A DNA stretch of 64,000 bases from JAFGAV01 sp041479055 (GTDB lineage Bacteria > Acidobacteriota > Aminicenantia > Aminicenantales > JAFGAV01), in the NCBI GenBank assembly GCA_963702835.1, contig OY969762.1, forward strand, positions 744,001 to 808,000, given 5' to 3'. Shown here in pieces: positions 25,159-34,221 of this stretch. Numbering within the stretch: the stretch's first letter is position 1; every line of letters begins with the position of its first letter. A program made the translations under genes and the position numbers. A model generated the notes under the pieces. It searched no databases, was not told the origin of the DNA, and worked only from the letters and a program-made list of their open reading frames with translations.

Positions 25159-26727
25159 GTGCCGGAAAAGATTCTGGAGACGGACGTCCTGGTCATCGGC
25201 TGCGGGATCGCCGGCGCCTCGGCCGCCCTGGAAGCGGCCAAGTCCGGCCTGGAGGTGGCGGTCATTACCAAGAATTCCGGGCCGAGGAGTCCAACACGTT
25301 CTACGCCCAGGGCGGCATCGTCTCACTCGGCCCGGGCGACTATCCCGAGCTCCTGGCCGAAGACATCATCAAGGCCGGCGACGGCATCAACAACCCGGAG
25401 GCCGTCGAGCTGCTGGCCGGCGAGGCCAAAAAGCTGGTGGACGCCATCCTCATCAAAGAGCTCCGCATTCCCTTTACCCACAGCTCCTCCGAGCGCCTGG
25501 ACTATGCCCAGGAGGGCGGCCATTCCCGGCGCCGGATTTTGCATGTCAAGGATACGACGGGGAAAACCATCGAGGAGCGGTTCATCCGGGCCCTGCGACA
25601 GCAGAAGCGGGTCAAGCTGCTCACCGGCCATACGGCCGTAGACCTCTTGAGCGTGCCCCATCATTCCAAAAACCCCCGTTCCTACTACCGCAAGCCCCTC
25701 TGTATCGGCGCCTATGTCCTGGACAACGCCGCGGGCAAGGTCAAGACGGTTTTGCCCGCTCCACGGTCCTGGCCAGCGGAGGCTGCGGCGCGCTCTACCT
25801 CAATACATCCAACCCTCACGACGCCATCGGCGCGGGCTACGCCCTGGCCTTCCGGGCCGGCGGCCCGCATCGTCAACATGGAATATATCCAATTCCATCC
25901 CACTTCACTCTACCACCGCGACGCGGACGGCTTCCTGATCTCCGAGGCGGTGCGGGGCGAGGGCGCCCGGCTCAAAAACCGGCGACGGCCGGACGTTCAT
26001 GGAGAAGTACAGCGACCGCCGGGACCTGGCCCCCCGCGACGAAGTCACCCGGGCCATCTACGAGGAGATGACCCAGAGCAATCCAGTTTCGTGCTCCTCG
26101 ACCTGGCCTCCTACGCCAAGATCGACATAAAGAAAAGGTTCCCCAACATCACCCGGACCTGTCTCCTCTACGGCATCGATATCACCAAGGAGCCCATCCC
26201 GGTCGTGCCGGCCGCCCATTACTGCTGCGGCGGCGTTCTGGCCGACCTGTGGGGCAGGACCTCGCTGGAGGGCCTTTACGCCGTTGGAGAAGTCTCCTGC
26301 ACCGGCCTGCACGGCGCCAACCGCTTGGCTTCGACCTCGCTGCTGGAGGGGCTGGTCTGGGGGACCAGGGCGGCCCGTCATATCGCGGACCATCCCCCCG
26401 GCCCGGCCCTACAAGCCTTCCGAGATCCATCCCTGGTATTATCCAAAAAACGAGGAAGATATTGACCCGGCCCTGGTCAACCAGGACTGGCTGTCCATCC
26501 GGTCCACCCTGTGGAATTACGCGGGCATCATCCGGACCCGAAAGAGGCTGGAGCGGGCCAAGGCCGACCTGGAATACCTCCAGCACCGCATCGAAAAGTT
26601 CTATCGGGAAGCCCATATGGACGAGGCCGTTGTTTCGCTGCGGCACGGCATCCAGGTGGCCCTTTTAATAACACATGCCGCCCTGAGCAACCCCGTCAGC
26701 CGCGGCGCGCATTATAGGAAAGATTAG
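25159..26727 (+). pseudogene. nadB: L-aspartate oxidase with six compensating frameshifts
   Basis: The gene begins at GTG 25159 with the FAD-binding LVIGCGIAGASAALEAAKSG and codes for NadB to its end at 26727 (523 codons if repaired). The reading must change frame six times: near 25279, 25750, 25858, 25979, 26084 and 26409. The net shift is zero. In each segment the NadB signature continues cleanly: EESNTFYAQGGIVSL, ASGGCGALYLNTSNP, NMEYIQFHPTSLYH, RTFMEKYSDRRDLAPRDEV, VVPAAHYCCGGV and TGLHGANRLASTSLLEGLVW. Preservation of conserved residues between shifts favours sequencing errors over long decay. It would oxidise aspartate to iminoaspartate for quinolinate. Confidence 0.85.
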
Positions 26728-26840
26728 TCCTTTATTCATTCACCGCGGTAAATTGTTCAAGCCCTAGAATAGAGCCTTATTTTCTGCTAGTATAGGGCGA
26801 TAATTTTTTGGAACATTCATAGGCATAACGAGAGCTGACA

Positions 26841-29630
26841 ATGGCTGCTTCCAAGCCCGAAAAGCCCGACCTGAAGGGCACGCTCAACCTGCCCCGGACG
26901 TCCTTTGCCATGAAGGCTCAGCTCTCCCAGAAAGAGCCGGAGATGATAAAGAAATGGGAATCGCTCCGGCTCTATGACAAGATCCTCGAGGCGCGCCGCT
27001 CCGCCCCGGTCTTTGTCCTCCACGACGGCCCGCCCTACGCCAACGGCCACATCCATCTCGGCACGGCTCTGAACAAGATCTTGAAGGATTTCATCGTCAA
27101 GTCGAAGACCATGCAGGGGCACCTTACCGCCTACCTCCCCGGCTGGGATTGCCACGGCCTGCCCATCGAGATCAAGGTGGACCAGCTCCTGGGCCAGCGC
27201 AAGAAGGACATGTCCATCATCGCCGTCAGGGAGGAGTGCAGAGCCTACGCCCTGAAATTCATCGACATCCAGCGCCGGGAATTCATGAGGCTGGGCGTTT
27301 TCGGCGAGTGGGACAAGCCCTACCTGACCATGGACCCGGAATACGAGGGCGACGTCCTCCGCCACCTGGCGGCTTTTTTTGCCTCGGGCAACGTTTATAA
27401 GGGCAAAAGGCCCGTTTACTGGTGCTCCACCTGCCAGACCGCCCTGGCCGAGGCCGAGATCGAGTATAGGGACCGCCGCTCGCCGTCTATCTATGTCAAG
27501 TTTCCGCTCATTTCCGACCTGTCCCAGAAATATCCCAAGCTCAAGGGCAAGAAAGTCTCGGTCCTCATCTGGACGACCACACCCTGGACCATCCCGGCCA
27601 ACCTGGCCATCGCCTTCCATCCCGAGCACGAGTATGCCGCTTTCGAGGTCGGCCCCGAGGTGTACATAGCGGCCAAGCGTCTCATCCCGCTCCTGGCCGA
27701 GGAGCTCGGCCTGGGCCGGGTAAAGATCCTGGAGACCTTCGCCGGCTCCGACCTCAAGGGGCTCAAGGCCCGCCATCCCTTCATCGACCGCGAGTCGGTG
27801 TTTGTCCTGGCCCACTACGTCACCCTGGATACGGGCACGGGCGCCGTCCATACCGCGCCCGGCCACGGCCAGGAGGACTACTGGACCGGCATCGAGTACG
27901 GCCTGGACATCTACGCGCCCGTGGACGAAAGGGGATGCTTCACCCCGGACGTCGCCCGGTACGCCGGACAGAACGTGTTTAAGGCCAATCGCCCTATTAT
28001 AGACGACATGAAGCGGGACGGGTCGCTCCTCAAGGAAGCCGAGATCACTCACTCCTACCCTCACTGCTGGCGCTGCAAAAACCCGGTCATCTTCCGGGCC
28101 ACGGCCCAGTGGTTCATCTCCATGGACAAGAGCGGCCTGCGCCAAAAGGCGCTGGCCGAGATCAAGAAGGTCCGCTGGATCCCGGGATGGGGGGAGGAGC
28201 GGATGGCCAACATGGTAGCCAGCCGGCCCGATTGGTGCATCTCCCGGCAACGCATCTGGGGAGTGCCCATTCCGGCCTTCGCCTGCAAAGCCTGCGGCGA
28301 AGTGCTGGCCGGCGAGGCCATCTGCTTGCGGGCAGCGGACATCTTTTCCCGGGAGGGGTCGAACTCCTGGTTTGTTAAGAAGGAAGAGGAGCTGCTGCCG
28401 GAGGGGACGAAATGCCCCAAGTGCGGCTCGCGCGACCTGGTCAAGGAAAGCAACATCCTCGACGTCTGGTTTGAGTCGGGCGCCAGCCACAGCGTGCTGG
28501 GCAAGCGGCCGGACCTCCCCTGGCCATCCGACGTTTATATCGAAGGCCACGACCAGCACCGGGGCTGGTTCAACAGCTCGCTCCTGGTCGGCCTGGCCGC
28601 CAAGGGGGGCGCCCCCTACCGGACGGTCATCACCCACGGGTTCATCCTGGACGAGCAGGGACGGGCCATGTCCAAATCCATGGGAAACGTCATCGACCCC
28701 GGGGAGATCATCACCAAGCACGGCGCAGAAGTCCTGCGCCTGTGGACAGCCATGCTCGACTACAGGGAGGATGCGCCCTTCGGAAACGAGATCCTGCAGC
28801 GCGTTGTGGAAGCCTATCGCAAGCTGCGCAATACCTGGCGGTTCCTGCTGGGGAACCTCTATGATTTCGCGCCCGATAAAGACAGCCTGGCCCTTGACAA
28901 GCTTCTCCCCCTCGACCGCTGGGCCCTGGAGAAAGCGGCCGCCGTGGGGCAGCGCATCCTCAAGGCCTACCAGGACTACGAGTATCACATCATCTTCCAC
29001 ACCATCTGCAATTTCTTCACCGTGGAGATGAGCGCCGTCTACCTCGATATATTGAAGGATAGGCTGTACTGCTCCGCAGAAACCTCGACTTTGCGCCGGT
29101 CGGCCCAGACGGCTCTTTTCGCCATTCTGAAGGATACCCTGCTGCTCATGGCCCCCATCCTGCCCTTCACCGCCGAGGAAGCCTGGGAGACGATGCCCGC
29201 CTTCAAGGAAAAGACGCAATCCGTGCACCTGGGCCTTTTCCCCGCCTATGACCGGAAGTGGATCGCGCCCGGAGAGCTCGACGAACTGGAGCGGCTGCTC
29301 CGGTTGCGGGAAAAAATCCTCAAGGAGCTGGAGAAGGCCAGGGAGGAGAAGAGGATCGGAAACTCGCTCGAGGCCAGGGTCGTTCTCAAAGTCCCCTCCT
29401 CCGAAGAGCCGCTCCTGGCCCGCTATCGACATGAGCTGCCTTCGCTTTTCATCGTATCGGACGTCGGCTGGGAAACGCATTCCGGCCCGGACACTGAAAT
29501 CGCCGTCGAGCAGGCTCCCGGCCAAAAATGCCAGCGCTGCTGGAACTATTCGCTCGAAGTGGGGAAGAGCCCCGAGTATCCCGGCCTCTGCCGCCGCTGC
29601 CGAGAAGTGGTTGGAGGGAGGATGGGATGA
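26841..29630 (+). CDS. ileS: Isoleucyl-tRNA synthetase
   Basis: A 929-residue class I synthetase. It has the HIGH motif in PPYANGHIHLGTALNK, the class I catalytic core, the editing CP1 domain (with TTPWTIPANLAIA), WFESGASH and the KMSKS-type loop as RAMSKSMGNVI. The tail has the C-terminal zinc-finger cysteines KCQRCWNYS and GLCRRCREVV. It charges tRNA-Ile and edits valine. ATG 26841 starts right after a short leader and suits the family length. The stop overlaps the lspA start by four bases. The usual order ileS-lspA is seen widely. Confidence 0.97.
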   Translation: MAASKPEKPDLKGTLNLPRTSFAMKAQLSQKEPEMIKKWESLRLYDKILEARRSAPVFVLHDGPPYANGHIHLGTALNKILKDFIVKSKTMQGHLTAYLPGWDCHGLPIEIKVDQLLGQRKKDMSIIAVREECRAYALKFIDIQRREFMRLGVFGEWDKPYLTMDPEYEGDVLRHLAAFFASGNVYKGKRPVYWCSTCQTALAEAEIEYRDRRSPSIYVKFPLISDLSQKYPKLKGKKVSVLIWTTTPWTIPANLAIAFHPEHEYAAFEVGPEVYIAAKRLIPLLAEELGLGRVKILETFAGSDLKGLKARHPFIDRESVFVLAHYVTLDTGTGAVHTAPGHGQEDYWTGIEYGLDIYAPVDERGCFTPDVARYAGQNVFKANRPIIDDMKRDGSLLKEAEITHSYPHCWRCKNPVIFRATAQWFISMDKSGLRQKALAEIKKVRWIPGWGEERMANMVASRPDWCISRQRIWGVPIPAFACKACGEVLAGEAICLRAADIFSREGSNSWFVKKEEELLPEGTKCPKCGSRDLVKESNILDVWFESGASHSVLGKRPDLPWPSDVYIEGHDQHRGWFNSSLLVGLAAKGGAPYRTVITHGFILDEQGRAMSKSMGNVIDPGEIITKHGAEVLRLWTAMLDYREDAPFGNEILQRVVEAYRKLRNTWRFLLGNLYDFAPDKDSLALDKLLPLDRWALEKAAAVGQRILKAYQDYEYHIIFHTICNFFTVEMSAVYLDILKDRLYCSAETSTLRRSAQTALFAILKDTLLLMAPILPFTAEEAWETMPAFKEKTQSVHLGLFPAYDRKWIAPGELDELERLLRLREKILKELEKAREEKRIGNSLEARVVLKVPSSEEPLLARYRHELPSLFIVSDVGWETHSGPDTEIAVEQAPGQKCQRCWNYSLEVGKSPEYPGLCRRCREVVGGRMG

Positions 29631-30103
29631 AGCGCAAAATCCCCTTTCTCGTATTAATGGCCGCCCTGCTGGCGGCCGACCAGATCTCCAAAAATCTGGT
29701 TGAGCGCTTTATTACTCCGGGCAGCGTGGTAACGGTCATCCCCGGCTTCTTCAACTTGAGACACGTCCGCAACAATGGCGCCATCTTTGGCTTCCTTTCC
29801 GGGAACGGCCGCCCTTGGGTGTTCGGCGGACTCCTGGTCGCTTCCCTGGCTGCCTTGGCTTTTGTCCTGTTTTTTTTCTTTAAAATGCCGGCCGGCGAGA
29901 AATGGACGCTCACCGGATTGACCCTGATCATGGTCGGAGCCCTGGGCAATCAAATTGACCGGGTCTTCAAGGGCTATGTGGTGGATTTCGTCGACTGGCA
30001 CATCCGGGATGCCCACTGGCCGTTCTTCAACGTCGCTGATTCCTGCATCACGGTCGGGGCCATCCTGCTCCTGATCATTTTTATTTTCAAGAGGAGACAC
30101 TGA
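29627..30103 (+). CDS. lspA: Lipoprotein signal peptidase II
   Basis: A 158-residue, four-helix membrane aspartyl protease. Family motifs are AADQISKNLV, FFNLRHVRNNGAIF, ALGNQIDRVFKGYVVDFVDW and FNVADSCITVG; the aspartates in GNQIDR and NVADS are the catalytic pair. It cleaves lipoprotein signal peptides in front of the lipidated cysteine. ATG 29627 overlaps the ileS stop by four bases, and the stop overlaps the lgt start by one base, so the genes are translationally coupled. Confidence 0.96.
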   Translation: MKRKIPFLVLMAALLAADQISKNLVERFITPGSVVTVIPGFFNLRHVRNNGAIFGFLSGNGRPWVFGGLLVASLAALAFVLFFFFKMPAGEKWTLTGLTLIMVGALGNQIDRVFKGYVVDFVDWHIRDAHWPFFNVADSCITVGAILLLIIFIFKRRH

Positions 30104-30903
30104 TGCTTCCTGCATTCAAACTCGGCCCGCTGACCATCTACAGCTACGGACTGATGATGGCCCTGGGGGTGGGCTTGGGGCTGTGGTTTGTCTATGTCCA
30201 GGCCAAGAAAAGGGGCCTGCCCGCGCCCCGCGTCCTGGACGCCGCTTTCTATATCCTGCTCATCTCTATCCTGGGGGCCAAGCTCATCCTCCTCTTCAGC
30301 GATTTCAGCCGCTACACCCGGAATCCCAAGGAGCTCCTTAACCTGGTCCGCTCGGGCGGCGTTTTTCAGGGTGGGCTCGCCTTCGGCCTTGTCTTCGCTC
30401 TGTGGTATTTCCATAAGCACAAACTTCCCACCTGGAAGATGGCAGACCTCATCGGCCCGGCCCTGGCCCTGGGCCACGCCTTCGGCCGGATCGGCTGCTT
30501 CGCCGCCGGCTGCTGCTACGGCCGGGCCTGCAGCCTGCCCTGGGGGGTGACCTTCCACAACCCGACGGCTGAGCAGATTACCGGAATCCCCCTGGGCCTC
30601 GAACGGCATCCCGTCCAGCTCTATGAGTCCGCCCTGAACTTCCTGAACTTCGCGATTTTGTTCCTGATCCTGCGGAAGAAGAGGTTCGACGGACAGGTAT
30701 TCACCTTCTACATCATGAACTATTCGGTCATCAGGTTCTTCACCGAGTACTTCCGCGGAGACCACCCGGCCAAATCTTTTCTCATCAGGGGCGCGACATC
30801 TATCTCCAGCCTGACCTGGCCCCAAGTTTTTTGCGTGCTGGGCCTGGCCGTGGGGCTGGGGATGTTTTTCATCTTCAAGAAGCGGCATGCCGCCAAGCCT
30901 TGA
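30103..30903 (+). CDS. lgt: Prolipoprotein diacylglyceryl transferase
   Basis: A 266-residue multispanning protein with the Lgt signature GHAFGRIGCFAAGCCYG (about residues 125-141), including the essential arginine and histidine region, plus HPVQLYES and an N-terminal helix. Lgt attaches diacylglycerol to the lipobox cysteine, the step before LspA. Having lgt and lspA together is uncommon but sensible. The end overlaps the next gene by 17 bases. Confidence 0.96.
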   Translation: MLPAFKLGPLTIYSYGLMMALGVGLGLWFVYVQAKKRGLPAPRVLDAAFYILLISILGAKLILLFSDFSRYTRNPKELLNLVRSGGVFQGGLAFGLVFALWYFHKHKLPTWKMADLIGPALALGHAFGRIGCFAAGCCYGRACSLPWGVTFHNPTAEQITGIPLGLERHPVQLYESALNFLNFAILFLILRKKRFDGQVFTFYIMNYSVIRFFTEYFRGDHPAKSFLIRGATSISSLTWPQVFCVLGLAVGLGMFFIFKKRHAAKP

Positions 30904-31795
30904 CCTTGAGGCCGGTCCGGCGGAAGCCGGCCGGCGCCTGGATGTCTTCCTGACCGGGAAAGCCGGAAGTCTGACCCGGTCCCAGATCAAAAAACTTATC
31001 GGACAGGACCGGGTCAGGGTCAACGGACGGAGCGGAAAGCCCGGATACAAACTCAGGCCGGGCGACAGGGTTGAGGTCGAATGGACGGAAGAAGAAAACC
31101 GCCGATTAGGGCCCGAGCCGCTTCAGCTTGACATTCTCTTTGCCGACGATCACCTAGTCATTATTAACAAGCCCTCGGGGCTCACGGTCCACCCCGGCGC
31201 CGGCCGCTGGAGGGGAACGCTGGCCGGGGGCCTGCTGGCCCGTTTTCCCGAAATGGGGGAGATCGGCCCGAAAGAAAGGCCGGGCATCGTCCACCGCCTG
31301 GACAAGGATACCTCGGGAGTCATGGTTGTGGCCCGCAGCCCGGAAGCCTACGCCCGGCTTCAGCGGATGTTCAAGAACCGGGAAGTTCACAAGACCTATC
31401 TCGGCCTGGTCTGGGGGAAGTTCGCCCAAAAAGAAGGACGGATCGCCTGGGCCATCGGCCGGCAGGCAAGCCACGGGCAGCGTTTCACGATCAGGGGGCG
31501 GAAGCCGCGGGAAGCCCTGACGCTCTACAAGGTTCTAAAGGAATACCAAGATTTTTCCCTTGTGGAGATCAGGCCCGTCACGGGAAGGACCCATCAGATC
31601 CGCGTCCATTTCGCCGCGGCCGGCCATCCCCTGGCCGGAGATTCTCGCTATGGCCATCGCCGGCCGAAAACGAGCATCCCCCGGCTCTTTCTGCACGCCT
31701 ATAAACTGGCCTTCGCCCATCCGGCCACAGGGGAGAGGGTCGAGTTCGTGGCCCCCTTGCCGCCGGAGCTCGAAGACATCCTTGATCGAACTTGA
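30887..31795 (+). CDS. RluA/RluD-family pseudouridine synthase
   Basis: A 302-residue protein with an N-terminal S4 RNA-binding domain (RRLDVFLTGKAGSLTRSQIKKLIGQDRVRVNG, about 8-55). The catalytic domain follows, with HRLDKDTSGVMVVARSPE (catalytic aspartate), VHKTYLGLVWG and RTHQIRVHFAAAGHPLAGD. It isomerises uridines in 23S rRNA or tRNA; the RluD type is likely from the S4 domain but the exact target is not shown. It overlaps lgt by 17 bases. Confidence 0.92.
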   Translation: MPPSLDLEAGPAEAGRRLDVFLTGKAGSLTRSQIKKLIGQDRVRVNGRSGKPGYKLRPGDRVEVEWTEEENRRLGPEPLQLDILFADDHLVIINKPSGLTVHPGAGRWRGTLAGGLLARFPEMGEIGPKERPGIVHRLDKDTSGVMVVARSPEAYARLQRMFKNREVHKTYLGLVWGKFAQKEGRIAWAIGRQASHGQRFTIRGRKPREALTLYKVLKEYQDFSLVEIRPVTGRTHQIRVHFAAAGHPLAGDSRYGHRRPKTSIPRLFLHAYKLAFAHPATGERVEFVAPLPPELEDILDRT

Positions 31796-31814
31796 GCCGC
31801 AAGGGGCTTCTGGT

Positions 31815-31826
31815 GTAATATATTAC
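31815..31826. promoter_or_regulatory. Perfect 12-base palindrome upstream of the EF-G-like gene
   Basis: GTAATATATTAC is perfectly self-complementary and lies 73 bases before the EF-G-like start. It may be a repressor site, or partly a -10 element; no partner regulator is visible. Confidence 0.3.
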
Positions 31827-31898
31827 GCCTGCTGACTTTTTCCCAAGGTTGGCACCCCTAGACACAATTCCGTTTCAGGGCTCTTCGGAGGTTCGAGC

Positions 31899-33993
31899 AT
31901 GAAAGATTACGCCACCGACAGAATCAGGAACGTCGCTCTCACCGGCCACGGCTCCTCGGGCAAAACCTCGCTGGCGGCGGCCATGCTGTTTGACGCCGGC
32001 GCCGTGACCCGGCTGACCAAGGTGGACAAGGGGAACACCGTCACCGACTACGACTCCGAGGAGGTCGAGCGCAGGATCTCCATCAACACCGCCGTCTGCC
32101 ACCTGGACTGGAAGGACCATAAGATCAACCTGGTGGATACCCCCGGGTTCTCGAACTTCCTGTGGGACACCCGGGCCGGCCTGCGGGCCGTGGACGCCGC
32201 GGCGCTGCTCATTGACGGCGTGGCCGGCATCGAGGTCAGCACGGAGAAGGTCTGGGAGATGATGGAGGAGACGCACCTCCCCCGCCTCATCGTCATCAAC
32301 AAGCTGGACCGGGAGAACTCCAATTTCAAGACGGCCCTGGAATCCGTCCATCAGTTTTTCGGCCGCAAGGCCGTTCCCCTCCAGATCCCGGTGGGCGAGG
32401 AGAAAAATTTCCGCGGTGTGGTGGACCTCATCAAGGGCAAGGCCTACTTGTTCGAGAAGGACGAAAGCGGCAAGTTTCAGGAGGCAGACATCCCGGCCGA
32501 GCTCAAGGAGGAAGCGGCCCGGCGCCGGGTGGAAATGATCGAAATGATCGCCGAGAGCGATGAGGCGCTCATGGAGAGGTACCTGGAAAAGGGCGAGCTC
32601 CAGCCGTCCGAAATTCTGGCCGGCCTGAAGAAGGGCATCGCCTCCGGCCAGGTTTTCCCCGTCTTCGCCGCCTCGGCCCTTTTCAACATAGGCCTTCAGC
32701 CCCTGCTCGACGGTTTTGTGGAGTTCTTGCCCTCGCCGGCCGCCGGCCAGGAGGTTAAGGCCCGGGTCGGGGGCCAGGAGGGCAAAGTCGCCGCCAGCCC
32801 GGAGGGGCCCTTTGCCGCGCTCGTCTTCAAGACCATCTCCGACATCTATACCGGCCGGATTACCCTGATGAGGGTCTTTTCCGGCAAAGTGAGCCCCGAC
32901 GCCATAGTGACCAACTCTTCCAAGGAGACCGACGAAAAGCTGGGCGGGTTATTCTTCCTGCAGGGCAAGGAGCAGGAGCCGGCCGGCCAGGCCAAGGCCG
33001 GCGACATCGTGGCCACGGCCAAGCTGAAGGCGACTTCAACCGGCGATACCTTGTGCGCCAAGGGCCAGTCCATCATTTTCCCGGTCATTCCCTTCCCCGA
33101 GCCCTCCATCTCCTTCGCCATCGAGCCCAAGACCCGAGCCGACGAGGACCGCATCTCCCAGGCCACCCATCGCATTCTGGAGGAGGACCCCACGGCCCGC
33201 ATCGAGCGTGATTCCGAGACCGGCCAGCTCCTCATCTCCGGCAGCGGCGAGCTGCACGTCAAGATCATCACCGAGCGGCTGAAAAAGCGTTTCAACGTGG
33301 ACATCGAGCTCAAACCGCCCAAGATCTCCTATAAAGAAACGATCAAAGGCCGGGCCGACGTCCAGGGCAAACATAAGAAACAGACCGGCGGCCGCGGCCA
33401 GTTTGGCGACGTTTGGATTAAGATGGAGCCGTTGCCCAGGGGCCAGGATTTTGAGTTCGAAAACAAGATATTTGGCGGGGCCATTCCTCGTAACTACATC
33501 CCCTCCATCGAGAAGGGCATCCTGGAGGCGCGCAAGAAGGGCGTCCTGGCCGGCTATCCTGCGGTGGATTTCAAGGTCATCCTCTATGACGGGTCCTACC
33601 ATGAGGTGGACTCCTCGGACATTGCCTTCAAGATCGCGGCTTCCAAAGCTTTCAAGCTGGCCATGAAAGAGGCCAGGCCGACGCTGCTGGAGCCCATCAT
33701 GAACGTCGAGATCTACACGCCCGAGGCCTTCATGGGCGACATCATGGGCAACCTCAACGGCCGGCGGGGCAAAGTTCAGGGCATGGAGCAGAAGGGCAAT
33801 ATGCGCATCCTCAAGGCCGTGGTGCCCATGGCCGAGATGCTCGATTTCGAGCCCACCCTGACCTCCATCACCGGAGGCCGCGGGTACTTATATGATGGAA
33901 TACTCCCACATGGAGGAAGTTCCCTCCCACATTCAGCAGAAAATTATCCAGGAAGCGGTCAAAGAAGGCCGGGTCAAGCCGGAAGAGGAGTGA
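31899..33993 (+). CDS. EF-G-like translation GTPase (EF-G2 type) with a 3' frameshift
   Basis: A translation factor of about 697 residues. The G domain reads GHGSSGKTSLAAAMLF, LVDTPGF and NKLD, typical of the divergent EF-G-like (EF-G2) group rather than the canonical AHIDAGKTT form. Domains II-V follow, including TGGRGQFGDVWI and, near the end, FEPTLTSITGGRG. Just after this, an extra G in GGG (33882-33884) shifts the frame. In the other frame the expected YMMEYSHMEEVPSHIQQKII tail continues to TGA 33991-33993. As printed, the frame would read on to about 34055. Role of EF-G2 proteins: ribosome-linked GTPase of unclear duty. A single indel error is likely. Confidence 0.85.
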
Positions 33994-34165
33994 GGGCAAG
34001 GGGAGGGCAAGGGCGGGGCGGCCTCGCCCTGTCAAGCAGGCCGCCTGGCCCTTGAAGGGGTGTTGGGGAACCTGTTCTTTCCTTTAATCCAATCCGCAAT
34101 AAACAGGCCAAATTGAATGTTGGATGATCTGGATCTATCACGAAAAAAGATATGCTTTCGGTTTG

Positions 34166-34193
34166 TTGACATAAATTGTTACAATAATATAGT
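34166..34193 (+). promoter_or_regulatory. Predicted sigma70-type promoter for the PAS kinase
   Basis: TTGACA (34166-34171), a 16-base spacer and TATAGT (34188-34193) in an AT-rich stretch. Transcription would start near 34200, about 22 bases before ATG 34222 or 64 before ATG 34264. Confidence 0.6.
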
Positions 34194-34221
34194 ATGAATA
34201 CAAACAATATCTTGCCCGATA

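Noticed and set aside
28660..28690. AMSKS instead of KMSKS in isoleucyl-tRNA synthetase
   Set aside because: The first lysine varies in this loop among bacterial enzymes; the catalytic second lysine position is kept.
31899..33993. Tetracycline-resistance ribosomal protection protein
   Set aside because: The sequence fits the EF-G-like (EF-G2) group better, and no resistance context is present.
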